Below the pieces are notes generated by a model, which saw only the letters and a list, made by a program, of their open reading frames with translations, ran no database searches and was not told the DNA's origin. Positions 36,801 through 44,505 of a stretch of 64,000 nt of DNA are shown in pieces; the first letter of the stretch is position 1, and each line of letters starts with the position of its first letter. Both the position numbers and the translations under genes were made by a program. The DNA comes from Enterococcus diestrammenae (GTDB taxonomy: Bacteria > Bacillota > Bacilli > Lactobacillales > Enterococcaceae), in NCBI RefSeq assembly GCF_009933255.1, contig NZ_MAEI01000033.1, forward strand, positions 15,855 to 79,854. Reading direction: 5' to 3'.

Positions 36801-38976
36801 CCATTTCGTTGAGCTTACCAAGTAGGCTATCCACAATTTCTAGGATAGTGGTAAAAATAGACTCGCCGACACCGCCGGCTTTCCATGCCTTCTTGAACTG
36901 ATTAGCAATATTTGCTACAGCGTTGTTCATCTTGGTGATGATTTCTAGGATATTCGCGATGATAGATTCACCAAGTCCATTGTCATTCCAGGCATTTCTA
37001 AATGACACGGCTACTTCATGGAGCAATTCCAAGATGGCGTTCCACTTGTTGAAGTAAGACTGGATTAGTTTAGTGCCCCGACCATCGTCTTCCCAAGCAC
37101 GTTTAAAGGCGCCAGCTATATCACCAATGATATTCAGAACATCAGCCAACAGGACTAGGAGGTTTTCTATAAATTTCTGACCGGTGCTGTTGTTCCAGAC
37201 TTCCATAAAGGATTTGCCAATGGCTTTAGCCAAGCCGATTATTTCACCCAAAGCATACTTCCAAGCAGCAATAACTTTCTGACCTTGATTCCGCCAAGCG
37301 TCCTGGAATGGTTTGAAGAAATCCTTCAGTAATCGTTGAATATCCAACATCCATTTAGGCGTGGTGTAAGAGCCCGTCGCGTTATCGAAATCAATACTCG
37401 GAGTTTTCGAGTCTTCTTTTTTGTCCTCGTCATCGTCAAAGGTCAGTTTGTTAATCTGGTCAAATCCCAAAAGCTGTTTCTGGAATTTCTTAACCTTTTC
37501 CTTTGCTTTATCGGCAGAGGAACCCGTATCTTCTAAAGCTTGGATATTGTCGTAAAGGCTACTTGCTCCAGCTTTAGCCGCCTCATAATTCGTGCCAAAA
37601 AGTCCAGCGATGAAAGAAGCGAATTGTCCTGTCAATTGTGCTAATGCAGACATCAATGCATTAACGGCTGGCAGGATTGCCGTATAGATTGGGTAAAAAG
37701 CTGTCATTAAGTTGACTTTGATTTGATTCAGTGAAGCGTTGAATTGATCATTTGTTTTTAGCGCAGACATCATCCCTGATGCCAACTTCGTGATGGCGCC
37801 ACCAATTAATTGGTAAACGACCAATGACGGTAGTAAATACTTCATGGATTGACCAAACGCATTGGTACTTCCCATCATGTTCCGGTTTCCAGCTGTAACC
37901 TTGTTGGAACTACTGGAAAATAGACTTCCAAACTTTCCAATATATCCAAGAGAAGTTTTCAGCCCGTTCCCCATTCCACCAAATCCGTGAGATACAGCAT
38001 TGGACATTCGGTTGAAGACGCCACCGTATTTCGATACGGCTCTCTCAGATTGTTTCAGCCCAGAACCAGTTTGTGCGGCACCATTAGCAGCAGACCCCGT
38101 CTGGATAGAGGATTGACTCATGGTGTTGTTGATACGCATCAAGGCTTTTCTCAAACTGTTGGCGCGGTCTTCGGTTTGAGCATATTCTCTTTGGAGCCGG
38201 TCGTTATCATTAATCAGCTTGCCCATTTTAGAAGATTGCTTCTGAATTTCAGCGGACGTTTTCAAGGACTGTGGTGTATCTTCATAGCCTTTGAACCCAC
38301 TACTAAAGCTTCCGACTGGATTTCGCTGGTTTGCATACTCGGCTTTTAGCGTCTTGATCCGTTTCCGCATGGATTCAATTTGTCCCTCATTTTGGGCCAT
38401 GGACTTCGTAATGGTATCCAAAGAAGATGGGACCGCATCAAACTCACGCTTGATAGTATTCGCCATCCCTTTTGCCTGATCTTCAAACTTAGACATTTGA
38501 GCTTGAGCACGGGCAATTTGTTCGTCGTATTTCACAACTTTGCCAGTATCTCCCGAAGAAGATGCAGATTGACGCTGAGACTTTAAGTAAGCCACTTTTT
38601 CTTGAGCTGCTTTCGCTTGGCCCATTTTGGCGTTGATTTCATTCACCATAGCATCAATTTCTTTGGTAGCTTTTGGCCGTGCTTTTCGGACGCCAGAAGC
38701 AAAATTATTCCCAACATTATCACCAGATACCTTAGATGTTTTCTCAAGATTCGTCATGGTCTTTTCGAAATGTTGGTTCATCTTTTCCAGCTGTTTCGAA
38801 AAATTGGTAGCACCTTTATCGATATCCAAATTCTTTTCGGTCTTGCCCATCGTCCGCCCAGAAATCTGTTCAAACCGACTCATCATGCTTTCAATCTGTG
38901 GCAAAACTCGCTCAATGGATGCTTGTGCTCGTTCCGTATTAACATCCAAGAGGACTTCAAGAGTTTCCAATTCCAT
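33895..38976 (-). CDS. Tape measure protein with M23 peptidase and 3D domains
   Basis: 1693 residues; sets tail length and enters the cell envelope during DNA injection. The N-terminal third is coiled coil. Hydrophobic segments near 385-470 carry GGAITKLASGMM-like helices. Tryptophan-rich tape repeats (WNDNGLGESIIANI, three copies) lie near 560-760, and 45-residue repeats (RWSDIR..T.DRWNSIKDKV) near 920-1050. About residues 1300-1410 form an M23/LytM endopeptidase (HYGLDFAAP, LYGHMHS, GPHVHYELR: zinc H, D, HxH). About 1490-1530 is a 3D domain (HAVDVGGAIKGRNRIDVFVG). Start 38976 has AGGTGAG five bases upstream; GTG 38985 is in frame. Confidence 0.92.
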   Translation of the reverse strand: MELETLEVLLDVNTERAQASIERVLPQIESMMSRFEQISGRTMGKTEKNLDIDKGATNFSKQLEKMNQHFEKTMTNLEKTSKVSGDNVGNNFASGVRKARPKATKEIDAMVNEINAKMGQAKAAQEKVAYLKSQRQSASSSGDTGKVVKYDEQIARAQAQMSKFEDQAKGMANTIKREFDAVPSSLDTITKSMAQNEGQIESMRKRIKTLKAEYANQRNPVGSFSSGFKGYEDTPQSLKTSAEIQKQSSKMGKLINDNDRLQREYAQTEDRANSLRKALMRINNTMSQSSIQTGSAANGAAQTGSGLKQSERAVSKYGGVFNRMSNAVSHGFGGMGNGLKTSLGYIGKFGSLFSSSSNKVTAGNRNMMGSTNAFGQSMKYLLPSLVVYQLIGGAITKLASGMMSALKTNDQFNASLNQIKVNLMTAFYPIYTAILPAVNALMSALAQLTGQFASFIAGLFGTNYEAAKAGASSLYDNIQALEDTGSSADKAKEKVKKFQKQLLGFDQINKLTFDDDEDKKEDSKTPSIDFDNATGSYTTPKWMLDIQRLLKDFFKPFQDAWRNQGQKVIAAWKYALGEIIGLAKAIGKSFMEVWNNSTGQKFIENLLVLLADVLNIIGDIAGAFKRAWEDDGRGTKLIQSYFNKWNAILELLHEVAVSFRNAWNDNGLGESIIANILEIITKMNNAVANIANQFKKAWKAGGVGESIFTTILEIVDSLLGKLNEMAGATEEWAKKLNFTPLLESIDGLLKSIKPLTENIGSGLAWFYKNVLLPLAKFTIEDYIPKFFDLLSAVLDVLNQVLEIFKPIFKWFWDTVLQPLITIGKFLIIEQFNFLTESLEKLSDILGVVADAVKNPKKAIAELGKTVGDKWADIKKSTSETWGKVTDWTSKTWNGTKDKVTTKAKEISENVGKKWAEVKKNTSETWDKVKGKILDSASTAKEKASTAFSNLKSNVASRWSDIRTNTTDRWNSIKDKVSTAASTAREKASNSFTNLKSNVASRWSDIRSNTSDRWNSIKDKVVTTANSAKEKASTAFSNLKTNMNKSFNSMKETASSVFGKIGDWASDLGSKIGKGLGNGVESVKKGAGKIFNGMVSVIGKGVNGVISGINWVLGKVGAGKSKLSKWEIPTYATGTNYHPGGLALVNDGLGGNYQEAFHTPDGQTGIFPAKRNLMVNLPKGTSVLSGSKTAKIYGAPAYANGIGDWFKEKWDQAKETASDIWSYASNPGKLLNVAISKFTNLSGAIDPALSMAKGAIGTLADGALGWVKSKFDSGFKKHQEDEAAKAASSGGASFGNGAFAPHFNQPPYTLTSGFGNRGYLFGKTAHYGLDFAAPQGTQIPAQYPGRVSYARSSGTGYGNLVAVEVANGVRTLYGHMHSIAVSAGQSVRKGSLLGLVGSTGNSTGPHVHYELRTGGSSPFGGTAHDPRTYGQSVTNNSSPSLSGGSGDIVDRAMAYRGAISNPAYVSFYTNENNAMEGGPLNALGGYLKMGDVAVDPRYHQLGSYLTLNGQRFHAVDVGGAIKGRNRIDVFVGNSQARAQALGRRTWQMGYENGGLVTQDGLYRMGEGNKKEMVIPLEKPQRAAELIQQAIEYLGLDMFGSALTLPEIFQEPSFTPSNSTFSNNDQMNYQGGGMQDFTSAMVTTLMNAISAMGATPTQAPNGDIVINIGGKEFGRIAVKEINKYHQQLGYTELNI
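35850..36250 (-). repeat. 135-bp tandem repeats inside the tape measure gene
   Basis: Three imperfect copies of a 135-bp (45-codon) unit centred on the tryptophan motif WNSIKDKV; copies start near 35931, 36065 and a diverged one near 36195. Repeat number can change tail length. Confidence 0.7.
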
Positions 38977-38985
38977 ATTTCTCAC

Positions 38986-39797
38986 CTACCTTTCTTCTAA
39001 TAATTTTCTCCGTTCGCGAGTTGCTTTGATAGCTTCCGCCTGAGCCAAGAAAATTTCCTGTTCCCGAGACATCGCTTCCTGTTTCAACTGTTCTTCGGTC
39101 TTCGCCTCTTCCACCGCATCCTTGATTTGATTCAAGAAAGGATAAGCCTCCTCAAATTTCGGAAACTTCTTCGGATCGTTGAAGGCGAAAACCGCAAGCC
39201 GTTGCTGAGAATAGTCAAACATGGCCCGTTCCCGCAACTCGGTTTCTTTGTTTTTCTTGTTAGCTGCTACCTGAATCATGATTTCATCAAGGGTCATCTG
39301 CCAATATTCTGTGGCCGGTATTCCTGCTTCAACTGCTTGAGGATACATATGCTCCAGGAGTTCAGACAGCGTAGAAAAACTTACAGAATGCTGTCGGCTT
39401 CCGTCGGTGCTTCCGGATCCAAAGATTCCCCATCGGTCGCTTCTTTGTCCGTTTCTTTCTCGCCGAAAAAACCTTGTTCGTCTAAGAACTCATTGATTTG
39501 TCCAAAAAGATCCATCGTGGTCTTTCCGGATTCAATGTATTGCTCAAAGGCATTAACAATGACTTTTTCAGTCACGCCAGAGGTTTTATTAGCTCCTTGC
39601 AGAATGATTAATAGACTATTCGCTGGTGGGAGCTTGATTTCCCCTTGTTTCTTAACGAATAAGCCCATGATGCCTTCGTCTAAGCGTTTTTCAATGTTGA
39701 TGATTGCTTTCCCATCCAATCGCAATTGGAGAGTTAAGTCTCCCAATTGAAAAGTCGTCGTATTTGGTAATTGAACAACATTGTTTTTTGCTGCCAT
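38986..39797 (-). CDS. Tail assembly chaperone G-T fusion made by -1 frameshift
   Basis: The second chaperone frame (38986-39465) has no own ribosome site and is open back past the slippery site at 39465-39471. A -1 slip joins 111 residues of the G-like protein to 159 residues of the T-like part, giving about 270 residues. The frames differ by exactly the -1 step. This is the lambda gpG/gpGT arrangement, placed as usual directly before the tape measure gene. The T part is charged and helical (ANKKNKETELRERAMFDYSQ) and ends ten bases past the tape-measure ATG on the same transcript side. Confidence 0.8.
39381..39797 (-). CDS. Tail assembly chaperone, G-like
   Basis: 138 residues, made when ribosomes do not slip. 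The N-terminal globular part (LGDLTLQLRLDGKAIINIEK) is followed by an acidic disordered tail (KETDKEATDGESLDPEAPTE). It coats the tape measure protein during tail assembly and is absent from the virion in related phages. AGGAGGAAT precedes the ATG. Confidence 0.85.
   Translation of the reverse strand: MAAKNNVVQLPNTTTFQLGDLTLQLRLDGKAIINIEKRLDEGIMGLFVKKQGEIKLPPANSLLIILQGANKTSGVTEKVIVNAFEQYIESGKTTMDLFGQINEFLDEQGFFGEKETDKEATDGESLDPEAPTEADSIL
39465..39471 (-). promoter_or_regulatory. -1 ribosomal slippery heptamer T TTT TTC
   Basis: On the minus strand the zero-frame codons are GGT TTT TTC GGC, giving the X XXY YYZ heptamer TTTTTTC. After a -1 slip the frame is open to 38986 without a stop. Confidence 0.75.
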
Positions 39798-39817
39798 GTA
39801 AAATTCCTCCTAATTGA

Positions 39818-39850
39818 TAAAAAATAGAGACCAAGGATTCCCCTGGTCTC
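39818..39850 (-). terminator. Terminator/attenuator after the tail tube gene
   Basis: On the minus strand GAGACCAGGGGAATCCTTGGTCTC is a stem followed by TATTTTTTA. A partial terminator behind the tail tube gene keeps that protein more abundant than the downstream tail proteins. Confidence 0.8.
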
Positions 39851-39863
39851 GATGATCTGTTGA

Positions 39864-40286
39864 TTAGCCTTCGACCGGTGCAGTAGCTGGGGTAATGTCT
39901 GGTCCAGAACTTACAACTACCCCCAAGTTAAAGCCGACCGCTTGATTGACTTCCACCCCGTCAAATTTGTAGTACGGCTCGCCCGTAAATTCAGCTTTTA
40001 GACCATCTGGGAAAGTAATTGTCCAATCAACTGCATTCCCAGCCTCTACTAATGCATGGATATCACGGAAGTTATCACCTTGGTAGATGATGGCGAATTC
40101 CATGTTATCCACGTCTTGAATTCCTTTGATATAGGCTTTCTTTTCAGAACCCAAGTGCGTAACATCAACTTTTTCAGGGTCAGAACCTAATGCGGGAATC
40201 GATTTTACCGCAGCAACGGGTTTACTTGTTGCACCATCTTTATAAGCCAAGACGGTACCTTTTGATAATAGACCTGCAAAATCCAT
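39864..40286 (-). CDS. Major tail (tube) protein
   Basis: 140 residues, beta-rich (VDVTHLGSEKKAYIKGIQD, VDWTITFPDGLKAEFTGEPY). Position after the tail terminator gene, small size and a terminator behind it are typical of the tail tube subunit of siphophages. AGGAGGAAT precedes the ATG. Confidence 0.85.
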   Translation of the reverse strand: MDFAGLLSKGTVLAYKDGATSKPVAAVKSIPALGSDPEKVDVTHLGSEKKAYIKGIQDVDNMEFAIIYQGDNFRDIHALVEAGNAVDWTITFPDGLKAEFTGEPYYKFDGVEVNQAVGFNLGVVVSSGPDITPATAPVEG

Positions 40287-40299
40287 AGTTTAATTCCTC

Positions 40300-40662
40300 C
40301 TATTTCTGGTAAACATATTTCGTAACATTATCAACGACTGCTGATACCTCAATAACAACTCGCTTAAGGTCAGCAGTGTTTGCATCTTTGGTAGTGCCGG
40401 TGAAACCAATCGTTCCAAAGGTTTCTAGCACTTGTGTTGCTATAGCGGTGAGACTGTTATTTCCATATAACTCAACGGTAATCGTCCACTGAGTTTGCAA
40501 CTCTTCGCCTAACGCATCTATCTGATACGGCTTGTTAACAGTTCGATAGATTGCGGTGGGAAAAGTCGTCCAGTTTGACGGATAATCCGTAGCAACTTTT
40601 TTGATCTCAGGGACCGACTTTAGGACTTCAACTGTCACAGATTTCATGTTGATGATTTCCAT
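40300..40662 (-). CDS. Tail terminator/completion protein
   Basis: 120 residues. IYRTVNKPYQIDALGEELQT and ITVELYGNN resemble the gpU/gp17-type tail terminator fold that caps the tube and joins it to the head. The ATG at 40662 abuts the stop of the upstream gene (TAGATG) and has GGAGCTGA upstream. Assigned by position and pattern. Confidence 0.7.
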   Translation of the reverse strand: MEIINMKSVTVEVLKSVPEIKKVATDYPSNWTTFPTAIYRTVNKPYQIDALGEELQTQWTITVELYGNNSLTAIATQVLETFGTIGFTGTTKDANTADLKRVVIEVSAVVDNVTKYVYQK

Positions 40663-41205
40663 CTATTTCAGCTCCTTCAGTCGTTTTTGAACGTGTTCTT
40701 TGTAAATATCTGGTGCTTGCTCCACGATTTCCTTCAGCGATGGGTACAATGCTGGCCGGGCTGGCTGACCACGAGTTAGGAAGAAATCTTTCCCTTGAAT
40801 TGTAATCCGCGGAATCCCATAGACTGCTTCCAAGTCTACTCCAGTTTTTTCTGCTGGGATAAACCAAGCAGATGTCGTATAGACGGGAGTAACCCCTTCT
40901 GGTAAGTCTTTCTTGCTTTCTTGACCAACTGGCCCCGTCCCAAACTCACGATACATCGCTTGTTCTTTGTCAGACCAAACCCGACCCACGATTTTTCCTT
41001 GAGCGTTGATCACTACTTCATTTTTGAAACTACCAAGCAATTCACCACTGCTATATTTCACACTGGAAGCAATCCGAAGTTCAGTTGCTTGCTTGATTAA
41101 TTCAGTAATTTCAAACGTCGCATCCCACATGGCATCTTCAAGAATTTTCGGCGTAGCCTTTAGCTTTCGCCGTAAGCTGTCCAGACCCTTAATCTCAACT
41201 CCCAT
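40663..41205 (-). CDS. HK97 gp10-like neck protein
   Basis: 180 residues. Starts MGVEIKGLDSLRRKLKATP and contains VGRVWSDKEQAMYREFGTGP, the (A/Y)xxxxxGTGPxG pattern of HK97 gp10 family head-tail joining proteins, then RPALYPSLKEIVEQ. ATG 41205 follows GAGGTG and overlaps the upstream gene by 11 bases. Confidence 0.85.
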   Translation of the reverse strand: MGVEIKGLDSLRRKLKATPKILEDAMWDATFEITELIKQATELRIASSVKYSSGELLGSFKNEVVINAQGKIVGRVWSDKEQAMYREFGTGPVGQESKKDLPEGVTPVYTTSAWFIPAEKTGVDLEAVYGIPRITIQGKDFFLTRGQPARPALYPSLKEIVEQAPDIYKEHVQKRLKELK

Positions 41206-41548
41206 CAGAAACACCTCGCTTTTTCAGCGTGATATTCAGATGGGTCGAGAAAGTTTGAATCGCTACAATCTCATAGTCCGGTTCGTCATCTGCTGAAACC
41301 TCCACACAGACCCCGTCCAGTTCGTTCTCTCCTGCTTTTAATAGCTCTCCCTGGTATTTACATGCCTTAATGTAAGGTAGGCTCTCACCGTAAATCTGAG
41401 CCATTACTTGACCACCGGCAGACTGAACATTCATCTGGAGTTCTTTCGGTTCATCTGAATAGGTGATAATGTCGTTGCCTTCATCATCTGAGGTGGCGAT
41501 TCGTTTCTTCAGGTAGACAGGTTGAAGGTCACGGGTTCTTAGACGCAT
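41195..41548 (-). CDS. Head closure (head-tail adaptor) protein
   Basis: 117 residues, beta-rich (MRLRTRDLQPVYLKKRIATS; GESLPYIKACKY). Resembles the SPP1 gp16-type head-closure ring in size and place. I take ATG 41548; the open frame extends to 41674 but overlaps the connector gene. Overlaps with both neighbours show tight translational coupling. Confidence 0.7.
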   Translation of the reverse strand: MRLRTRDLQPVYLKKRIATSDDEGNDIITYSDEPKELQMNVQSAGGQVMAQIYGESLPYIKACKYQGELLKAGENELDGVCVEVSADDEPDYEIVAIQTFSTHLNITLKKRGVSDGS

Positions 41549-41876
41549 AACGCTTAACCACCCTTCCTTTTCGGTATCGTCGAAGTCCAGACTGGATATC
41601 TGCTGGTATATCGGTAATGAAGGACTGAGAAACGCCACCTTCAGAGCGGGACGCCTCGCCTTCATTTCCTTCACGATTCCAAGTGATTACTGCTAACTGA
41701 CGGGCGTAGTAATACAAAGGTTCTACGATACTATCGACATCGCGCCCTGTAAAATCGAGGATGAGAATCATAGCATCCTCGATTAAACCTTTCAGCTTGG
41801 TTTTCTCGTTCTCGTCAGATACACCTAAACGAATTGCCAAGGAGTCGGTCATTTCTTTCAGCTTTTCCTCATCCAT
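41529..41876 (-). CDS. Head-tail connector protein (gp6/gp15-like)
   Basis: 115 residues, mainly helical, with IEDAMILILDFTGRD and ARQLAVITWNREGNEGEASR, the pattern of Phage_connect_1 (HK97 gp6-like) proteins that sit below the portal. AAGGAGGGA precedes the ATG. Directly after the capsid gene. Confidence 0.8.
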   Translation of the reverse strand: MDEEKLKEMTDSLAIRLGVSDENEKTKLKGLIEDAMILILDFTGRDVDSIVEPLYYYARQLAVITWNREGNEGEASRSEGGVSQSFITDIPADIQSGLRRYRKGRVVKRYASKNP

Positions 41877-41889
41877 CGATTATCCCTCC

Positions 41890-42894
41890 TTAGGCGCCAA
41901 CTTCTCCCGTTCCGCCAGTGACAACAGTTTGTGGTACATACAATTTGTGTTTGAATTGTACAATCCGCACATTCTTAGGTTCATAGACCCGTTCCCAGTT
42001 ACCACCCAAAGCCAATTCAGCATTGGTAGGAGAAGAACCAGTAACAGTCTTATTGGTAAATTTAACACCACGGGGGTGCAACAAGAAATGCTGGCGGTTG
42101 ATAAGGATATCATCCCCAGCCAATGTGTCACGGTCCGTTTCAGTTGGCACAGGTGCAGCACCATTACCCAAACCAATTGCTCCAGCACCAAAGATATAAG
42201 ATGTGAAGACATCCCCTTCTACAGGCATACCATCATCCACAATTACCCGTTTGCCCATGTAAGTAGGAATCTTGCTGTTGTCGGAAGCCAACAAGAACTC
42301 AATCAAGTTTTGTTTCCGCAAAGACGCATACACAGAAGAATGAACCGCAATCGCAGTCAACTTTTCTTCTGCATCCCCTAATTTGTAAGAGGCATCCAAG
42401 AAGGTTTCGCCTGTGAAGGCAGCGGCATTTCCAGTTTCAGCAGAGATATCCAAGCTATTGCTAGCCATTTTAGTAGAAACTGCACCGAAAACGCCTTTCA
42501 AAGTGGAGAGCAAAGTTACTTGTTGGCGACGCGCCCAATATGCTGCGACTAAGTCCCCGATGGCACGCATTGGATCATCACCAGATAATGCCTTGGCCAA
42601 GTCATTTGTTTTCCATGCCTTCCCGCGCATCAAGAGTGCTGCCACGTCTTGACCAGCATTGATTTTGTCAGTTTCCAATGGAGTAGAATCGGACAATACT
42701 TCATCATCCCCGGTTAAATCATGCCAAAACGGCATATTGATTAACTTCCCACCAGCTGTGGCTAAAATGTCCAATTCTGGGTCAGCTACCACGATTCCGG
42801 ATTGATAAAGTGCAGATAATTCTGCAGTTCGTTCGATGACGTAGCTGTTAAAAACCTCAGGTACAATTACGTCACTAATAAGTGTTTTTGCCAT
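41890..42894 (-). CDS. Major capsid protein
   Basis: 334 residues, no delta domain. The N-terminus MAKTLISDVIVPEVFNSYV and the late segment ILINRQHFLLHPRGVKFTNK with WERVYEPKNVRIVQFKHKL are typical of coat proteins that use a separate DUF4355 scaffold, as here. HK97-fold expected. GAGGGA precedes the ATG. Confidence 0.88.
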   Translation of the reverse strand: MAKTLISDVIVPEVFNSYVIERTAELSALYQSGIVVADPELDILATAGGKLINMPFWHDLTGDDEVLSDSTPLETDKINAGQDVAALLMRGKAWKTNDLAKALSGDDPMRAIGDLVAAYWARRQQVTLLSTLKGVFGAVSTKMASNSLDISAETGNAAAFTGETFLDASYKLGDAEEKLTAIAVHSSVYASLRKQNLIEFLLASDNSKIPTYMGKRVIVDDGMPVEGDVFTSYIFGAGAIGLGNGAAPVPTETDRDTLAGDDILINRQHFLLHPRGVKFTNKTVTGSSPTNAELALGGNWERVYEPKNVRIVQFKHKLYVPQTVVTGGTGEVGA

Positions 42895-42905
42895 TTACAA
42901 TTCCC

Positions 42906-43586
42906 TCATTTCTTATTTTTTGCTTGTTGCATCAGTAATTTTGCACGTTCTGGATCTTCGGTTAAAATCCGGCCTTGCTCAGTTAGATTGAAAGATTCTT
43001 TCGACCAAGGATTATTGTTACTAGAAGTAGATTGACCATTGCCAAGTGGAGTGTCCACCGTTTCAGCCAGCTTCTTATTGACGGCTGTTTGAACAGCTTC
43101 CTCAAAAGACCCAGTCGCTTTCGCAAAAGCATCTTTGACCTTCTGATAAGAATCGTTACAAGAATCCGCATCAGAAAAGTTCAACAAATCCACCAATTCT
43201 ACTGGCAGATTGTCTTCGGTCAGTTGGACCGTTACTTGAGCTCGCAATTCACGAGCAGTAATATCAGCTTCGCGCTTCACAAGAGCATCTTCACGCTGTT
43301 GGCGTTCGTACTCGGACTTTTGGTCTTCGTTCATCTGTGCTAGTTTCTCAGCCTCGGTCTTTGCCTGTTGAATTTCCTCGTCTTTTTTCTGAACGATTGC
43401 TTCCGTGGCTTTCTTTACCTCTGCAGCGATAATTCCGGCCATCTCCGCACGGGTGAACTTTCTTTCTTCTGGCGAGTCTTGGTGTTGGCCACCTTCATTC
43501 CCACCATTCGAATTTGGATCAGCGTTTCCTTCACCAGGTTCAGCAAAAAATTGCAAATTCATCGGCAATTTAAATAGGTCTTTCAT
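42906..43586 (-). CDS. Capsid scaffolding protein (DUF4355-like)
   Basis: 226 residues. Opens with LPMNLQFFAEPGEGNADPN, the MxLQFFAE motif of phage scaffolds, then a charged coiled coil (KKDEEIQQAKTEAEKLAQMN) and a C-terminal part. It directs capsid assembly and then leaves the shell. GGAGGA lies before the ATG. The 43587-43747 stretch before it holds a 24-base palindrome (43726-43749) but no gene. Confidence 0.88.
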   Translation of the reverse strand: MKDLFKLPMNLQFFAEPGEGNADPNSNGGNEGGQHQDSPEERKFTRAEMAGIIAAEVKKATEAIVQKKDEEIQQAKTEAEKLAQMNEDQKSEYERQQREDALVKREADITARELRAQVTVQLTEDNLPVELVDLLNFSDADSCNDSYQKVKDAFAKATGSFEEAVQTAVNKKLAETVDTPLGNGQSTSSNNNPWSKESFNLTEQGRILTEDPERAKLLMQQAKNKK

Positions 43587-43747
43587 AGTATTTCCTCCGG
43601 CGATTACGTCGCTACTCGAATCTCGTTTTACGTCCGGCGACGAGACAGGTCCTCTTTAACGCCTGGAACAAGAAAAAAGGCAAAATAAATAGCCCTATTC
43701 CTAGGACTTATCCACATATATTTCTAAACCCGTCGAATTCGATGGGT

Positions 43748-43972
43748 TTAAACTTCCATTTCCGAAATAAGTTGTGATTTAGCTACTTCCATCATACCAA
43801 TCGCATTTAGGGACGTACTTTGAGTATAGAAGGTAGAGATAATACCATCGGGGTTCACGCCCACTACAACAATGCTGTCAGCATTTTCAAAGAACTCTTT
43901 TGATTTATCCATGAATTCCTGGTTGGTAACACCGCGCTCTTTTTTCTGCTTAATCAGGTTAAAATCATCCAC
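43748..43972 (-). CDS. Small phage protein, unknown
   Basis: 74 residues, soluble, with SIVVVGVNPDGIISTFYTQ and a helical end. The pattern suggests a small alpha/beta protein. Between MuF and scaffold genes such proteins are accessory; no function known. Its stop lies inside a palindrome (43726-43749). Confidence 0.6.
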   Translation of the reverse strand: MDDFNLIKQKKERGVTNQEFMDKSKEFFENADSIVVVGVNPDGIISTFYTQSTSLNAIGMMEVAKSQLISEMEV

Positions 43973-43973
43973 T

Positions 43974-44159
43974 TTATTTCCTCTTCCCTAGTTGTCCCTC
44001 AGCAACTACAGTGATAATCAGCTTCTCATTTGCCACTTCTGGAATGTCGATTTCAGTCATCGCCTTCTGGATTGCTTCAGCCTTCGAACGACAGGTCACG
44101 AAGGTAAAATCCTTCCAGTGATTCCATGCGTGGCTAAAAGTTACTTTGAATACATTCAT
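43974..44159 (-). CDS. Small phage protein, unknown
   Basis: 61 residues (MNVFKVTFSHAWNHWKDFTF...). Ferredoxin-like or beta-rich small protein; GAAAGGAG lies seven bases before the ATG. It overlaps the 34-residue gene upstream by ATGA and is one base from the next gene, so the three are coupled. Confidence 0.6.
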   Translation of the reverse strand: MNVFKVTFSHAWNHWKDFTFVTCRSKAEAIQKAMTEIDIPEVANEKLIITVVAEGQLGKRK

Positions 44160-44260
44160 AGCTTGCTCCTTTCATCCGGTGGTTTTTTGATAGGCAAAAC
44201 GAAAAGACCGACTACCTCACGCAAGGTCATCGGTCGCCAAGGAATATTCTGTTTTTCCAT
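44156..44260 (-). CDS. 34-residue phage protein
   Basis: GGAGGAG lies seven bases before its ATG, and its stop overlaps the next start (ATGA), which supports real translation. Sequence begins MEKQNIPWRPMTLREVVGLF. Function unknown. Confidence 0.5.
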   Translation of the reverse strand: MEKQNIPWRPMTLREVVGLFVLPIKKPPDERSKL

Positions 44261-44287
44261 CGAAACTCCTCCTCCAATTTTTGGGTA

Positions 44288-44330
44288 CAAAAATAGCACT
44301 CAATCATATTTATGACTGGGTGCTATTTAG
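44288..44330 (-). terminator. Terminator behind the MuF/immunity-candidate genes
   Basis: On the minus strand AAATAGCACCCAGTCATA pairs with the following TATGATTGAGTGCTATTT (G-U pairs allowed), then TTTGT. It overlaps the stop of the 60-residue gene and separates it from the scaffold/capsid genes. Confidence 0.75.
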
Positions 44331-44505
44331 TGGTTCTTGCTTTAGTTGTTACTTTTTCTATATCCTCGATTGTAATATCAGTGATTCCCCACTCTTCGGC
44401 GGTCTGTGCTGCATCAACCATGAAGTGCGTATCATCAAATTTCTCAATTACAATCGCTTCACGCCCATCTTTCAACAATACTCCATCATATTCATTGACT
44501 TGCAT
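44323..44505 (-). CDS. Candidate immunity protein for the MuF toxin-like domain
   Basis: 60 residues: MQVNEYDGVLLKDGREAIVI then FDDTHFMVDAAQTAEEWGIT and a short helix. The start with a DxVxLxDGRxAxVVE strand set resembles DUF4926, a small barrel domain I recall beside DUF6883 toxin-like domains. AAGGAGG lies seven bases before the ATG, which overlaps the MuF stop (TGATG). A terminator follows at once, so the MuF gene and this gene are the end of one unit. Immunity function is inferred from context. Confidence 0.6.
   Translation of the reverse strand: MQVNEYDGVLLKDGREAIVIEKFDDTHFMVDAAQTAEEWGITDITIEDIEKVTTKARTTK

Noticed and set aside
43726..43749. 24-base palindrome as a terminator
   Set aside because: No T run on the minus strand after it; may be a weak attenuator or chance.
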